Source: Lachnospiraceae bacterium (GTDB lineage: Bacteria; Bacillota; Clostridia; Lachnospirales; Lachnospiraceae). Taken from it: a stretch of DNA of 64,000 nucleotides. Of the stretch, positions 1-11,758 are shown piece by piece (the stretch's first letter is position 1; every line of letters starts with the position of its first letter). The stretch lies in contig JAETRI010000007.1 of the NCBI GenBank assembly GCA_021770245.1, forward strand, positions 80,381 to 144,380, read 5' to 3'. The position numbers were made by a program, and so were the translations under genes. The notes beneath the pieces were generated by a model. The model searched no databases. It was not told where the DNA came from and was given only the letters and a program-made list of their open reading frames with translations.

Positions 1-1
1 G

Positions 2-247
<246 letters not shown>

Positions 248-294
248 GGTTAAGCCTCGATCTGATACAAATTTTAAGAAAGGAGGCTTGAATC

Positions 295-858
295 TTGACT
301 ATGAAATTAGCGTGGGCAGCTCTTTTGTCCGCAGATACGATGGCGCCCCGCCTGTTCGATCTGGATTTCCAGCTGCTGGCGGATTCGCTGCTTACGATCA
401 TCGCGGTCTTTGTCCTGTTTTTCGCGCTGTCCTATTTCCTTTTCAACCCGGCAAGGGAATTCCTGAAAAAGAGACAGGATAAGATCAGGGACGAACTGGA
501 TGAGGCGAAGGCCGGCCAGGAAGAAGCTGCCGCATTAAAGAAAGAGTACGAAGACAAGCTTGCGAATATCAATAAAGAAGCGGATGAGATCTTAAGCGCT
601 GCCAGGAAGAAGGCTGCGGCGAACGAGACCCGGATCGTGGCGGATGCGAAGGGCGAAGCGGCCCGGATCATCTCCAGGGCAAAGGTGGAGGCGGAGCTTG
701 AGAAGAAGAAGATGGCCGACGATGTGAAGAAGGAAATGGTATCCTTAGCATCCGTGCTTGCCGGCAAGGTGGTGGGTACCTCCATCGATGCATCCATGCA
801 GGACGGCCTGATTGACGAGACTCTGAAGGAAATAGGTGATAGCACATGGCTAAGCTAG
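295..858 (+). CDS. atpF: ATP synthase F0 b subunit
   Basis: Peripheral stalk subunit of ATP synthase, 187 residues. One N-terminal membrane helix (about residues 24-43, rich in L, F and V) is followed by a long charged coiled coil with many A, E and K, the classic b-subunit plan. The TTG at 295 is preferred over the ATG at 301 because AGGAGG at 281-286 sits 8 bases before the TTG but 14 before the ATG. The 3' end overlaps atpH by 13 bases, so the two are probably translationally coupled. It anchors the F1 head through the delta subunit. Confidence 0.93.
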   Translation: MTMKLAWAALLSADTMAPRLFDLDFQLLADSLLTIIAVFVLFFALSYFLFNPAREFLKKRQDKIRDELDEAKAGQEEAAALKKEYEDKLANINKEADEILSAARKKAAANETRIVADAKGEAARIISRAKVEAELEKKKMADDVKKEMVSLASVLAGKVVGTSIDASMQDGLIDETLKEIGDSTWLS

Positions 859-1391
859 TCTCAGAAACGTATGGGGACGCGTTGTTTGGCCTGGGGCTGG
901 AAAAAGGCCTGGTGGACAGCCTGATGGAAGAGATCGGAGAAATGCGGAAAATCCTTTCGGCTAATCCGGATTTTTCCAGATTGATGAACCATCCGGACAT
1001 CGGCAGGGACGATAAGCTGGGGATCCTTTCCAAGGTGTTTGAGGGGAGGCTTTCCGACACGTTGTTCGGTTTTATCAGGGTCCTGGTCGTAAAAGGCCGT
1101 TACGGCGCGATCGACGATATCTTTACTTATTATACGGACAGATATAAAGAATATCACAGGATCGGCGTGGCATATGTCACTTCCGCTGTGGATCTGACGC
1201 AGGGTCAGAAGGAAAAGATAGAGAAAAGGCTGCTTGAAACCACAGGCTTTGCCGGGATGGAAATGCATTTTTCCGTGGACGCAGGGCTGATCGGCGGACT
1301 GGTCATCAGGATCGGCGACAGGGTGGTGGACTCAAGCATCCGCTCCAGGCTGGACGGGCTGCAGCGGCAGCTCATGAAGGTTCAGTTATAA
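846..1391 (+). CDS. atpH: ATP synthase F1 delta subunit
   Basis: Delta (OSCP-like) subunit that links the b stalk to the alpha subunits at the top of F1. It has 181 residues, the normal length. The N-terminus shows the family pattern (S-x-T-Y-G-D-A-L-F) and the C-terminus ends with the conserved G-G-L-V-I-R-I-G-D and D-S-S-I-R-S-R-L. The start overlaps the end of atpF by 13 bases. It is followed after 45 bp by atpA. Position in the operon and the C-terminal signature make the call firm although delta subunits are poorly conserved overall. Confidence 0.93.
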   Translation: MAKLVSETYGDALFGLGLEKGLVDSLMEEIGEMRKILSANPDFSRLMNHPDIGRDDKLGILSKVFEGRLSDTLFGFIRVLVVKGRYGAIDDIFTYYTDRYKEYHRIGVAYVTSAVDLTQGQKEKIEKRLLETTGFAGMEMHFSVDAGLIGGLVIRIGDRVVDSSIRSRLDGLQRQLMKVQL

Positions 1392-1430
1392 ATGGGTGCA
1401 CAAACGCGCCGACAGATTAAGGAAGGTTGA

Positions 1431-2942
<1,512 letters not shown>

Positions 2943-2960
2943 AAAGCAGGGTGAACAGAT

Positions 2961-5271
<2,311 letters not shown>

Positions 5272-5282
5272 GGGGTGTGCTT

Positions 5283-5687
5283 ATGGCAGATGACAGGAAT
5301 TTTACATTGAAGATCATCACACCGGAGCGCGTGTTCTACGAAGGAGCGGTGACCATGGTGGAATTCAATACCACGGAGGGGGAGATCGGCATCTACAAAG
5401 GCCATATCCCCATGACTGTCATGATCAAGCCCGGCATCCTTACCATTACCGAAGAAGAGGGAAAGAAAGAAGCCGCTCTTCATGCCGGTTTTGTGGAAAT
5501 CCTTCCTGAGAAGGTAACCGTGCTGGCTGAGGTGGTGGAATGGCCGGAGGAAATTGACGAAGACCGTGCAAAGGCCGCTCTGGAACGGGCGGAGGAGCGC
5601 ATCAAGGCTCAGGAGGCGGACACGGACATGGCGAGGGCAGAAACCGCGCTTGCCAGGGCCGTGGCGCGTATAGAGGTATTAAAATAA
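5283..5687 (+). CDS. atpC: ATP synthase F1 epsilon subunit
   Basis: Epsilon subunit, 134 residues, with an N-terminal beta-sandwich (typical T-P-E-R-V-F-Y-E-G and E-G-E-I-G-I-Y-K-G-H) and a C-terminal two-helix part rich in A, E and R that can inhibit F1. The ATG at 5283 is chosen over an in-frame GTG at 5277 because AGGGG at 5271-5275 gives normal spacing to the ATG. It is the last gene of the operon; a strong inverted repeat without a clear T-run follows. Confidence 0.93.
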   Translation: MADDRNFTLKIITPERVFYEGAVTMVEFNTTEGEIGIYKGHIPMTVMIKPGILTITEEEGKKEAALHAGFVEILPEKVTVLAEVVEWPEEIDEDRAKAALERAEERIKAQEADTDMARAETALARAVARIEVLK

Positions 5688-5726
5688 GGGATACCGCTTC
5701 GGGCGGATATCCCGATCCCGGTGGCA

Positions 5727-5873
5727 GCTGCCGGACGGGCGGAAAGACCGTCCGGCAGCCATACGGGGAATGAGGAGGGCGGAACCGTCGGGAAGAAGGG
5801 CGGCATTGCGAAGATAACGGAGGTGAATCGTTATTTTCGCAATGCTGCTCTAAAATTGCGGCGGTTCCGCTTT
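5727..5873 (+). repeat. Nested inverted repeats after the atp operon
   Basis: The 336-bp gap 5688-6023 holds no convincing gene. A perfect 12-bp stem (GCTGCCGGACGG with its complement, 5727-5738 and 5748-5759) is followed by GGGGAATGAGGAGG. Then a larger structure spans about 5779-5873: outer arms GCGGAACCG and CGGTTCCGC, and an inner stem GCATTGCGAA/TTCGCAATGC extended by ATAAC/GTTAT. The inner loop contains GGAGGTGAATC, a Shine-Dalgarno-like sequence. The right outer arm is followed by TTTT, so it could act as a terminator for the ATP synthase operon. Confidence 0.6.
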
Positions 5874-5894
5874 TATAACAGGCGCAGGGAGGAT

Positions 5895-5979
5895 GCGGCC
5901 TGCGGCGGTATTTTGTCTGCGGCGGCAAAAACCGTTTGCGGCCTGCGGCGGTACTTTTGTCTGCGGCGGAAATCGTTTG
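5895..5979 (+). repeat. Two-copy 43-bp direct repeat
   Basis: Two adjacent near-identical units start at 5895 and 5938 with GCGGCCTGCGGCGGTA and continue with TTTTGTCTGCGGCGG and a run ending CGTTT. The period is 43 bp. The pair lies between the ATP synthase operon and the MoxR gene, about 45 bp before the latter. No function is evident. Confidence 0.65.
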
Positions 5980-6023
5980 GGATCCGTACTAAGAATTCCG
6001 CCCATGGCGGAGAGGGGGCAGCG

Positions 6024-6965
6024 ATGAAAAAAGAGATAGAGAAGATACTCGGCCAGGTGGGCAGGGTGATCATCGGCAAGGAAGAGGTAACGAAGAAACT
6101 GTTGGCCGCCATGCTGGCCGGCGGGCACGTGCTTCTGGAGGACGTACCGGGAACGGGGAAAACCAGGCTGGCCAGGACGCTGGCGGCATCCCTGGGAGTG
6201 GAATTCGGTCGGATCCAGTTTACGCCGGATATGCTTCCGGCGGATGTGACGGGACTCCACATCTATAATCGGGAGACGGGGCGTTTTGAATTGAAAAGAG
6301 GACCGGTGTTTACGAATATCCTTCTGGCAGACGAGATTAACCGGGCAACGCCCAGGACCCAGGCCGGTCTTTTGGAGTGTATGGAGGAGCGGCAGGTCAC
6401 TATAGACGGGAACACGAGCGTGCTGGCGGAACCGTTTTTTGTGATAGCCACGCAGAATCCGGTGGAGACGGCGGGAACCTTCCCGCTGCCGGAAGCGCAG
6501 ACGGACCGTTTCATGGTGAAACTTTCCATGGGTATGCCCCAAAGAGAAGAAGAGATGCGGATCTTGGCCGCCTATAGCGAAGGGGATCCTCTGACGGAAC
6601 TGAAGGCCGTCATGGACGGAGAAGAGGTGGTGCGTCTGAAAGAGGAGACGCGGCAGGTCTATGTCCATCCGTTGATGGCGGGATATCTGACGGATCTGGC
6701 GTCGGCCACCAGGAAACAGGAACGGGTGGTCATGGGGGTGAGCCCCCGGGGAACCCTGGCGCTGATGCGCTGCTGCAAAGCACTGGCCTGTATGGAAGGC
6801 AGGGATTATGTTACTCCTGAGGATGCGAAGCTGCTGGCTCCCTGCGTGCTGGCGCACCGGCTCGTCTTTTCCGCGGGAAGGAGCAGGCAGGAGGAGGCGG
6901 AGAAGATCATAGGGGAGATCCTGGAGAAAACGCCTGTTCCCGTGGAGGATTTCGGCAGAAGATAA
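6024..6965 (+). CDS. MoxR-family AAA+ ATPase
   Basis: MoxR/RavA-type ATPase of 313 residues. It has Walker A VPGTGKT near residues 41-47, Walker B LLADEINR near residue 100, and the family stretch R-A-T-P-R-T-Q-A-G-L-L-E-C-M-E-E. A sensor-1 region (ATQNPVE) and the C-terminal lid with VSPRGTLAL follow. MoxR proteins act as chaperone-like ATPases, usually with a DUF58 partner. That partner is the next gene, 23 bp downstream. The ATG at 6024 is chosen because GAGAGGGGG precedes it; a longer reading upstream would run through the repeats. The target of the system is unknown. Confidence 0.92.
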   Translation: MKKEIEKILGQVGRVIIGKEEVTKKLLAAMLAGGHVLLEDVPGTGKTRLARTLAASLGVEFGRIQFTPDMLPADVTGLHIYNRETGRFELKRGPVFTNILLADEINRATPRTQAGLLECMEERQVTIDGNTSVLAEPFFVIATQNPVETAGTFPLPEAQTDRFMVKLSMGMPQREEEMRILAAYSEGDPLTELKAVMDGEEVVRLKEETRQVYVHPLMAGYLTDLASATRKQERVVMGVSPRGTLALMRCCKALACMEGRDYVTPEDAKLLAPCVLAHRLVFSAGRSRQEEAEKIIGEILEKTPVPVEDFGRR

Positions 6966-6988
6966 ATCCGGGAAGGAGGGGAAGGGAG

Positions 6989-8122
6989 ATGTCCATTCTA
7001 TGGCTGATCCTTGGGGCGGTGGCGCTTTACCTGCTTCAGGGGCAGATATACGGACGGTTTTGGGATAAGGGTCTGTGGGCGGGGCTGGAATTCGAGAAAA
7101 AAAGCGCGGTGGAAGGCGAAGAGTGCCATCTTTTGGAGCGTGTGGAGAATCGGAAGGCTCTTCCGCTTCCCATGGTCAAAGTGAAATTTCAGATGTCCAG
7201 GAACCTTGCTTTTACGGATGAAGGGGACAGCGCCGTAACGGACCAATATTACCGGAACGATATCCTTTCCCTGGGACCGAATCAGCGGATCATCAGGAAG
7301 ATTCCTTTTCTCTGCCGGGCGAGGGGATATTACCGGATCCGGGGGCTGGATCTGGTGGGGACGGATCTGTTCCTTAGCAGGGAAATGGTGAGGGAGGCGG
7401 AGGGAGGAAGTACACTGTATGTCTATCCCCGGCCTGCGGAAGGGGCGGAGCTCATGACGGCACTCCGGAAGCTGAACGGGGAGATCCTGGCCAGGAGGCA
7501 TATGCTGGAGGATCCTTTCGAATATCGGGGAATCAGGGAATACGCTCCCTTTGACGAGATGAAAAGCATTAACTGGAAGGCGACGGCTCGGATGGACGAC
7601 CTTATGGTGAATATGCGGGGGCATACTTCTCTGCAGTCCGTACACATCTACGTGAACCTGGAGGATTCCGGCGTCTGGCGCCGGAGGGAGCTGTCGGAGC
7701 TGTGTATCCGGATCGCGGCCAGGGCCGCGGAAGAACTGCTGGGGCAGGGGATCCGCACCGCCGTCTACTGCAACGGGAGGGATATCCTGAACGGAGAGCT
7801 CATGCGGATCCCGGCCGCTGCTGGGGAAGGACAGATGGAGGGGATTAACAGGAGTTTTGCCAGGCTGGACGCGGACCGGACGGTTCCCTTCGGAGAGGCT
7901 TTTGCCAAGGAACTGGAGAATGAGGAAAGGGATACGGCGGTCCTGGTCGTCTCTGTGGAAAGGGGCAGCCGGTTCGTGGGGATTCTGGATCGTCTGGCAG
8001 GACGGGGCTGTGATTTCACCTGGTTCTGCCCTTTGCTTGCGGATATGGAAGCAGGCGTGGAGAATCCGGAAAGGCTTCGTTTCACCAGGCTGTGTGCGGA
8101 GGAAATGTTGGATGGGACATAA
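6989..8122 (+). CDS. DUF58 domain protein, MoxR partner
   Basis: Protein of 377 residues with an N-terminal hydrophobic segment (about residues 2-16) and a DUF58 domain. The diagnostic motif is seen as F-E-Y-R-G-I-R-E-Y-A-P-F-D-E-M-K-S-I-N-W-K-A-T-A-R, near residues 175-200. The region after it is vWA-like. DUF58 proteins occur next to moxR genes, often with transglutaminase or DUF4129 proteins, and are thought to act in envelope or secreted-enzyme maturation. The gene overlaps the next one by 11 bases, which argues for coupled translation. Biochemical role unknown. Confidence 0.85.
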   Translation: MSILWLILGAVALYLLQGQIYGRFWDKGLWAGLEFEKKSAVEGEECHLLERVENRKALPLPMVKVKFQMSRNLAFTDEGDSAVTDQYYRNDILSLGPNQRIIRKIPFLCRARGYYRIRGLDLVGTDLFLSREMVREAEGGSTLYVYPRPAEGAELMTALRKLNGEILARRHMLEDPFEYRGIREYAPFDEMKSINWKATARMDDLMVNMRGHTSLQSVHIYVNLEDSGVWRRRELSELCIRIAARAAEELLGQGIRTAVYCNGRDILNGELMRIPAAAGEGQMEGINRSFARLDADRTVPFGEAFAKELENEERDTAVLVVSVERGSRFVGILDRLAGRGCDFTWFCPLLADMEAGVENPERLRFTRLCAEEMLDGT

Positions 8123-9629
8123 GCATTGGAAAACGGCAAAGGGGACGATGACGATCATTATGAATTTTATGGCGGTATTGTGTGCGCAGACCGCCGTATT
8201 CGTCGCCTTCGCCCATATGCAGGAGACTGCGTATCGAAGCAGCGTTCCGGTGCCGGGATTGTTCAGGCAGGTTTTGGTTGTGGCGGCTCCTTTTGCCTTC
8301 TGGCAGATCAGAGAGCGGATCGACAGTCTGACCGTGTTTTTCGCCCTTCATTTCCTGACTGCCGCGGCGCTGCCCTTTTCTTTGGGGGAAAATACGGCAC
8401 AAAGGGGCATTTTCTTCCTGTTTGTCGGCGGATATCTGGCAGAGTCCTTCTGTATCCGTTTCCGGAAGGAAGAGGATCTGCCGGTTCGGGAGGATTCCTC
8501 CGTGCGCAGGATAATAACCGGCCCGGCGGAAGAGGCGGAGAAAGACGGAGCTTCGGAAAAGGAAAAGCGGAAGGAGAAACCGGCTCTCCCTGAGGCGGCT
8601 ACCGGGGCGGGCGCGGTGGTGCCGGCAGGGATGGCGGCGCTTTCCTTTCTGGCCTGTGCGGGAATGGGGGCGGATTGGGCCTGCAGCCGGATCTGGATAC
8701 TGTCGCTGGCCTATATTCTCCTGTTTTTTGCCTCCTCTTATCTGCGGAACCTGGAGAGGTTCGTCCGTTTAAACCGGCCGAGCAACGCGCACATCCCCGT
8801 CCGGGAAATGCTGCTGCAGGGCGGTGGGATGACGGCGGGATTTGGCATAACCTCGGTCCTTCTGCTGGGAGTGGGGGTGAACGACGCGCTGACAGGGCCG
8901 CTGACGGAAGGGCTGAAGCGGGCGGGACTTTGGCTGCTGCGCTGTCTGGCCCGGGCGGTCACCTTTCTGATGAGCCTGTCGAAGGGAGGAGAGCGGATCA
9001 AGGCGGAGACTCCCATGCCTGCCGCGCCGATGCCGGGAATGGAGGAGATCGCGCCGACGCCGCTTTGGATGGTGATACTGGAAAAAATCTTTGCCCTGAT
9101 TTTTCTGGCCGCTTTCGTCCTCCTTCTTCTGTGGACGCTTTACAGGACGGTTTTATGGGTGATCCGCAGATTCTATGAGAATACGGAAAGAGGTACGATA
9201 AAAACGGATGGAACGGTGGAGATCCGGGAGAAGCTCGTCAGGAAGAAAGGGGAGGGGATGCGTAAAAAAGGCCTTCCGTTCCTCGGAGGGAGCCCGGAGG
9301 AACGGATCCGGAAATGCTTTATCAGGACGATCCGCCGTACGGGCCGTTTCCGTATCCCGGAAGGCGAAGCGGCGGGGCGGGCCTTCCCGGGCAGACGGGG
9401 ACCGGGGATCCGGGAAGAAAGGGACAGGGCCTGGGAGAATTTTGCCCGGGGAAAAACGGCCAGGCAGCTGGGAGAGGCGTCGGGCCTTATGCACGAAGAG
9501 ACGGCGCCCGCCTTTCTGGAGCTGGCTAAGCTGTATGAGAAGGCGCGTTACGGAAGAGCGTGTACCGGGGAAGACGCGAAAAGGGCCGCCCGGGCCGCCG
9601 CCGTACTGACGGCCTGCCTGCGGGAATAA
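8112..9629 (+). CDS. Multi-spanning membrane protein with C-terminal DUF4129-like region
   Basis: Protein of 505 residues. It has five or more hydrophobic segments in the first 270 residues, a long helix near residues 320-350, and a soluble C-terminal part. The C-terminus ends with a Y-E-K-A-R-Y-G stretch like that of DUF4129. The start ATG 8112 lies inside the end of the DUF58 gene with GGAGG about 10 bases before it. Related loci usually encode a membrane transglutaminase-like protein (TgpA type) at this place, but no Cys-His-Asp transglutaminase core is visible. A charged insert rich in E and K at about residues 118-160 separates two membrane blocks. The role is inferred only from neighbours. 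Confidence 0.7.
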   Translation: MGHKHWKTAKGTMTIIMNFMAVLCAQTAVFVAFAHMQETAYRSSVPVPGLFRQVLVVAAPFAFWQIRERIDSLTVFFALHFLTAAALPFSLGENTAQRGIFFLFVGGYLAESFCIRFRKEEDLPVREDSSVRRIITGPAEEAEKDGASEKEKRKEKPALPEAATGAGAVVPAGMAALSFLACAGMGADWACSRIWILSLAYILLFFASSYLRNLERFVRLNRPSNAHIPVREMLLQGGGMTAGFGITSVLLLGVGVNDALTGPLTEGLKRAGLWLLRCLARAVTFLMSLSKGGERIKAETPMPAAPMPGMEEIAPTPLWMVILEKIFALIFLAAFVLLLLWTLYRTVLWVIRRFYENTERGTIKTDGTVEIREKLVRKKGEGMRKKGLPFLGGSPEERIRKCFIRTIRRTGRFRIPEGEAAGRAFPGRRGPGIREERDRAWENFARGKTARQLGEASGLMHEETAPAFLELAKLYEKARYGRACTGEDAKRAARAAAVLTACLRE

Positions 9630-9707
9630 ACCATCCGCCTTTTCCTGCATAGATTATAATAAAAACAACCGGCTGTGAAAATCGGCAGACAGCCGGGAAA
9701 GGGAAAC

Positions 9708-10349
9708 ATGGACGATATCAGAAAGGTACCGGACGCCCTGCTCCGGGGCGGAAACGGGAACCGGAAAGCGCCGGAATATACGAAAGGCAGCCAATGGAGA
9801 CGCTGCCCCTGCGAAGGACCGAAACGGCCTCTGCCTTTTTATATGACTTATCCCATGCCCATGACATGGGAGGAAGAAGATGCTGCGGCGCGCGATCTGG
9901 ACTATCTGCTTCAGATGTATCCCATGAAGGCCCGGAAGTACCGGGAAAGGATCAGCGGGATCCTGGATACCATGGATTATGCGGGAAGCATGATCTATGA
10001 CGAATACCCGGACCGCCTTGCACTCACGCGCCTGTCCGAGGATATTTGGAAAGAGATCAGGAAACAGGAAGAAGCCGAATGGGAAAAGGCGGACGGGGGA
10101 GGCGGTACGGAAAGCGAAGCGTACTGGGAACGGATCAGAGAGCTCCTGGAGATCCTGCTGTATTATGAGATCTATCGCAGGAGAAGAGGGACTCCGTCTA
10201 TTCCGGACAGGAATCTCTGGAGAACGAGCCCGACGGATCCGGCCGCCTTTCGGCAGGGAAATCGGGAACAGGATCCGTACGGCATGTTTCCGGATTCCCG
10301 CAAAAGGGGAATGAGGGGGGAACGTTTTACACCCCCGTATCTGCCCTGA
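9708..10349 (+). CDS. Conserved hypothetical protein
   Basis: Protein of 213 residues without signal peptide or membrane segment. A central block contains Y-P-M-P-M, then Y-L-L-Q-M-Y-P and M-I-Y-D-E-Y-P-D-R. This pattern resembles a small uncharacterised protein of Clostridia (recognition from memory, not a search). The C-terminal third is rich in R, P and G and probably disordered. The ATG at 9708 is the likely start; the preceding GGGAAAGGGA is a plausible ribosome site. An equally long reading frame on the other strand is considered a shadow. Function unknown. Confidence 0.6.
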   Translation: MDDIRKVPDALLRGGNGNRKAPEYTKGSQWRRCPCEGPKRPLPFYMTYPMPMTWEEEDAAARDLDYLLQMYPMKARKYRERISGILDTMDYAGSMIYDEYPDRLALTRLSEDIWKEIRKQEEAEWEKADGGGGTESEAYWERIRELLEILLYYEIYRRRRGTPSIPDRNLWRTSPTDPAAFRQGNREQDPYGMFPDSRKRGMRGERFTPPYLP

Positions 10350-10397
10350 AAAAAACAGAAGAGAGTGATAAGACGACCCGCCGCGGACATGGGCGGA

Positions 10398-10444
10398 GGT
10401 GTGGATCAAAACCCGTTTCCCAAAGGCGGATTTTGATTCACACC
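10398..10444 (+). terminator. Inverted repeat, possible terminator
   Basis: Arms GGTGTGGATCAAAA and TTTTGATTCACACC form a long stem with one or two mismatches around a short loop. There is no T-run after the right arm, but the stem itself is AT-rich at the top. It sits 49 bp after the hypothetical gene and 60 bp before the methyltransferase gene. It may end transcription in one or both directions. Confidence 0.4.
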
Positions 10445-10472
10445 GGTATCTGTTTCTTCCGACAATTTAATA

Positions 10473-10500
10473 CGTGTATCATATACGCAGATGGGAGCAG
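10473..10500 (+). promoter_or_regulatory. Palindrome plus AGATGGGAG ribosome-site leader
   Basis: CGTGTA-TCA-TATACG forms a six-pair hairpin at 10473-10487. It is followed directly by CAGATGGGAGC, and the methyltransferase ATG at 10504 follows six bases after GGGAG. The same layout with a different stem is seen before at least eight other genes in this window. Confidence 0.55.
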
Positions 10501-10503
10501 GAT

Positions 10504-11655
10504 ATGGACGAGCTGTTAAAGCTGCTTGGGGAAAGTATGAATGACAGGTTATACCAGATGACGGCGGGAGGGCCGCGAAAGAAGGGCGGGGAGCTCAGGG
10601 TTCGGATCAGGCCGATCCTGCTGCGCGGCCGCCTGTCCTTTCAGATGGAGCGATTCTGCGGCAGCCAGGTTTTTCATCGGAATCTGACCGATCGGGAAGC
10701 GGTATCCGCCATGGCGGAGGTGATGGAGAGATTCCGCCAGCTGGACGTGGACACCACGGATTTCCATGCCACCGTGCTGATGAACAAAAAAGGGGAGGCG
10801 GTCATCAGAAAGCGGACGAAGGGAGAACCGGATCAGGTAAAGCGGCAGGTACCCGGGCATGACAGAAAAAAGAACTATATTCTGGAGGAGGGACAGCCGG
10901 TTCCTTTCCTGATCGATCTGGGGGTCCAGACGCCGGACGGAAAGATTGTGAGAAGCAGATACGATAAATTTCGCCAGGTCAACCGTTTTTTGGAATTTAT
11001 TGCCGATATTGTGCCAATACTTCCAGGAGGGCGGTGCATCAGGATCGTCGATTTCGGATGCGGGAAAAGCTATTTAACCTTTGCCATGTATTATTACCTG
11101 CACGTAAAGTGCGGCCTGGATATCCGGGTAACCGGCCTTGATCTGAAAAAAGAGGTGATCATGCACTGCAGCGCCCTCGCGGAGAAATACGGATTTACGG
11201 GGCTGGATTTTCAACAAGGGGATATCGCGGGCTATGAGGGTGGAGATCAGGCGGACATGGTGGTAACGCTCCACGCCTGTGATACGGCCACGGATTATGC
11301 CCTGCACCGGGCGGTAGGCTGGGGCGCTAAAGTGATCCTTTCCGTTCCCTGCTGTCAGCATGAGATGAACGCTCAGATTGCCTGTAACGTGCTGCAGCCC
11401 GCACTGAAGTACGGACTGATCCGGGAACGGATGTCGGCGCTTTTAACGGATGCGCTCCGGGCAAATCTGCTGGAGGAGGCCGGATATGAGGTGCAGGTAC
11501 TGGAGTTTATCGATATGGAGCATACGCCTAAAAATATCCTCATCCGCGCAATAAAGAAGGAGAACGCCCGGCCGACGGATACCAAAGCCGCCGAGATGGC
11601 GGATTTCCTGCATGTGAACACATGTCTGCAAAAACTGATGGCAGGAGTAGGTTGA
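10504..11655 (+). CDS. Class I SAM-dependent methyltransferase
   Basis: Protein of 383 residues. The first 170 or so residues form a domain I do not recognise. The SAM-binding motif I is V-D-F-G-C-G-K-S-Y-L near residues 181-190. A later H-A-C-D-T-A-T-D-Y-A and the S-V-P-C-C-Q-H-E stretch match the Methyltransf_32 (METTL25-like) group. Substrate unknown; an RNA target is possible given relatives. ATG 10504 is chosen over an upstream ATG at 10474 because GGGAG lies at the right distance. It stands alone between structured intergenic regions. Confidence 0.75.
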   Translation: MDELLKLLGESMNDRLYQMTAGGPRKKGGELRVRIRPILLRGRLSFQMERFCGSQVFHRNLTDREAVSAMAEVMERFRQLDVDTTDFHATVLMNKKGEAVIRKRTKGEPDQVKRQVPGHDRKKNYILEEGQPVPFLIDLGVQTPDGKIVRSRYDKFRQVNRFLEFIADIVPILPGGRCIRIVDFGCGKSYLTFAMYYYLHVKCGLDIRVTGLDLKKEVIMHCSALAEKYGFTGLDFQQGDIAGYEGGDQADMVVTLHACDTATDYALHRAVGWGAKVILSVPCCQHEMNAQIACNVLQPALKYGLIRERMSALLTDALRANLLEEAGYEVQVLEFIDMEHTPKNILIRAIKKENARPTDTKAAEMADFLHVNTCLQKLMAGVG

Positions 11656-11758
11656 AAAATGACCTTCGGTCATTTTTCAACCGGGAATTTGTGCTGCCGC
11701 GCAGGACGCGGCATGGAGGAGGAGATTGCCCGCCGGGGCGGGCAGATGGGAGCCATTT
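11650..11758 (+). repeat. Three-hairpin leader of the 841-residue protein gene
   Basis: Three stems occur in series. Hairpin A (11650-11682) has arms GGTTGAAAAATGACC and GGTCATTTTTCAACC. Hairpin B (11696-11712) is GCCGCG-CAGGA-CGCGGC followed by ATGGAGGAGG. Hairpin C (about 11727-11743) is TGCCCGCC-GGG-GCGGGCA followed by GATGGGAGCC and the ATG at 11759. The A-linker-B part is related to the elements at 14293-14410 and 38072-38222. Confidence 0.65.

Noticed and set aside
9654..10409. A 251-residue minus-strand frame opposite the hypothetical gene at 9708
   Set aside because: Both frames are of similar length, but the plus-strand one has the order of neighbours, a ribosome site and a Y-P-x-x-x pattern remembered from Clostridia; the minus one is rich in R, P, F and S without pattern.
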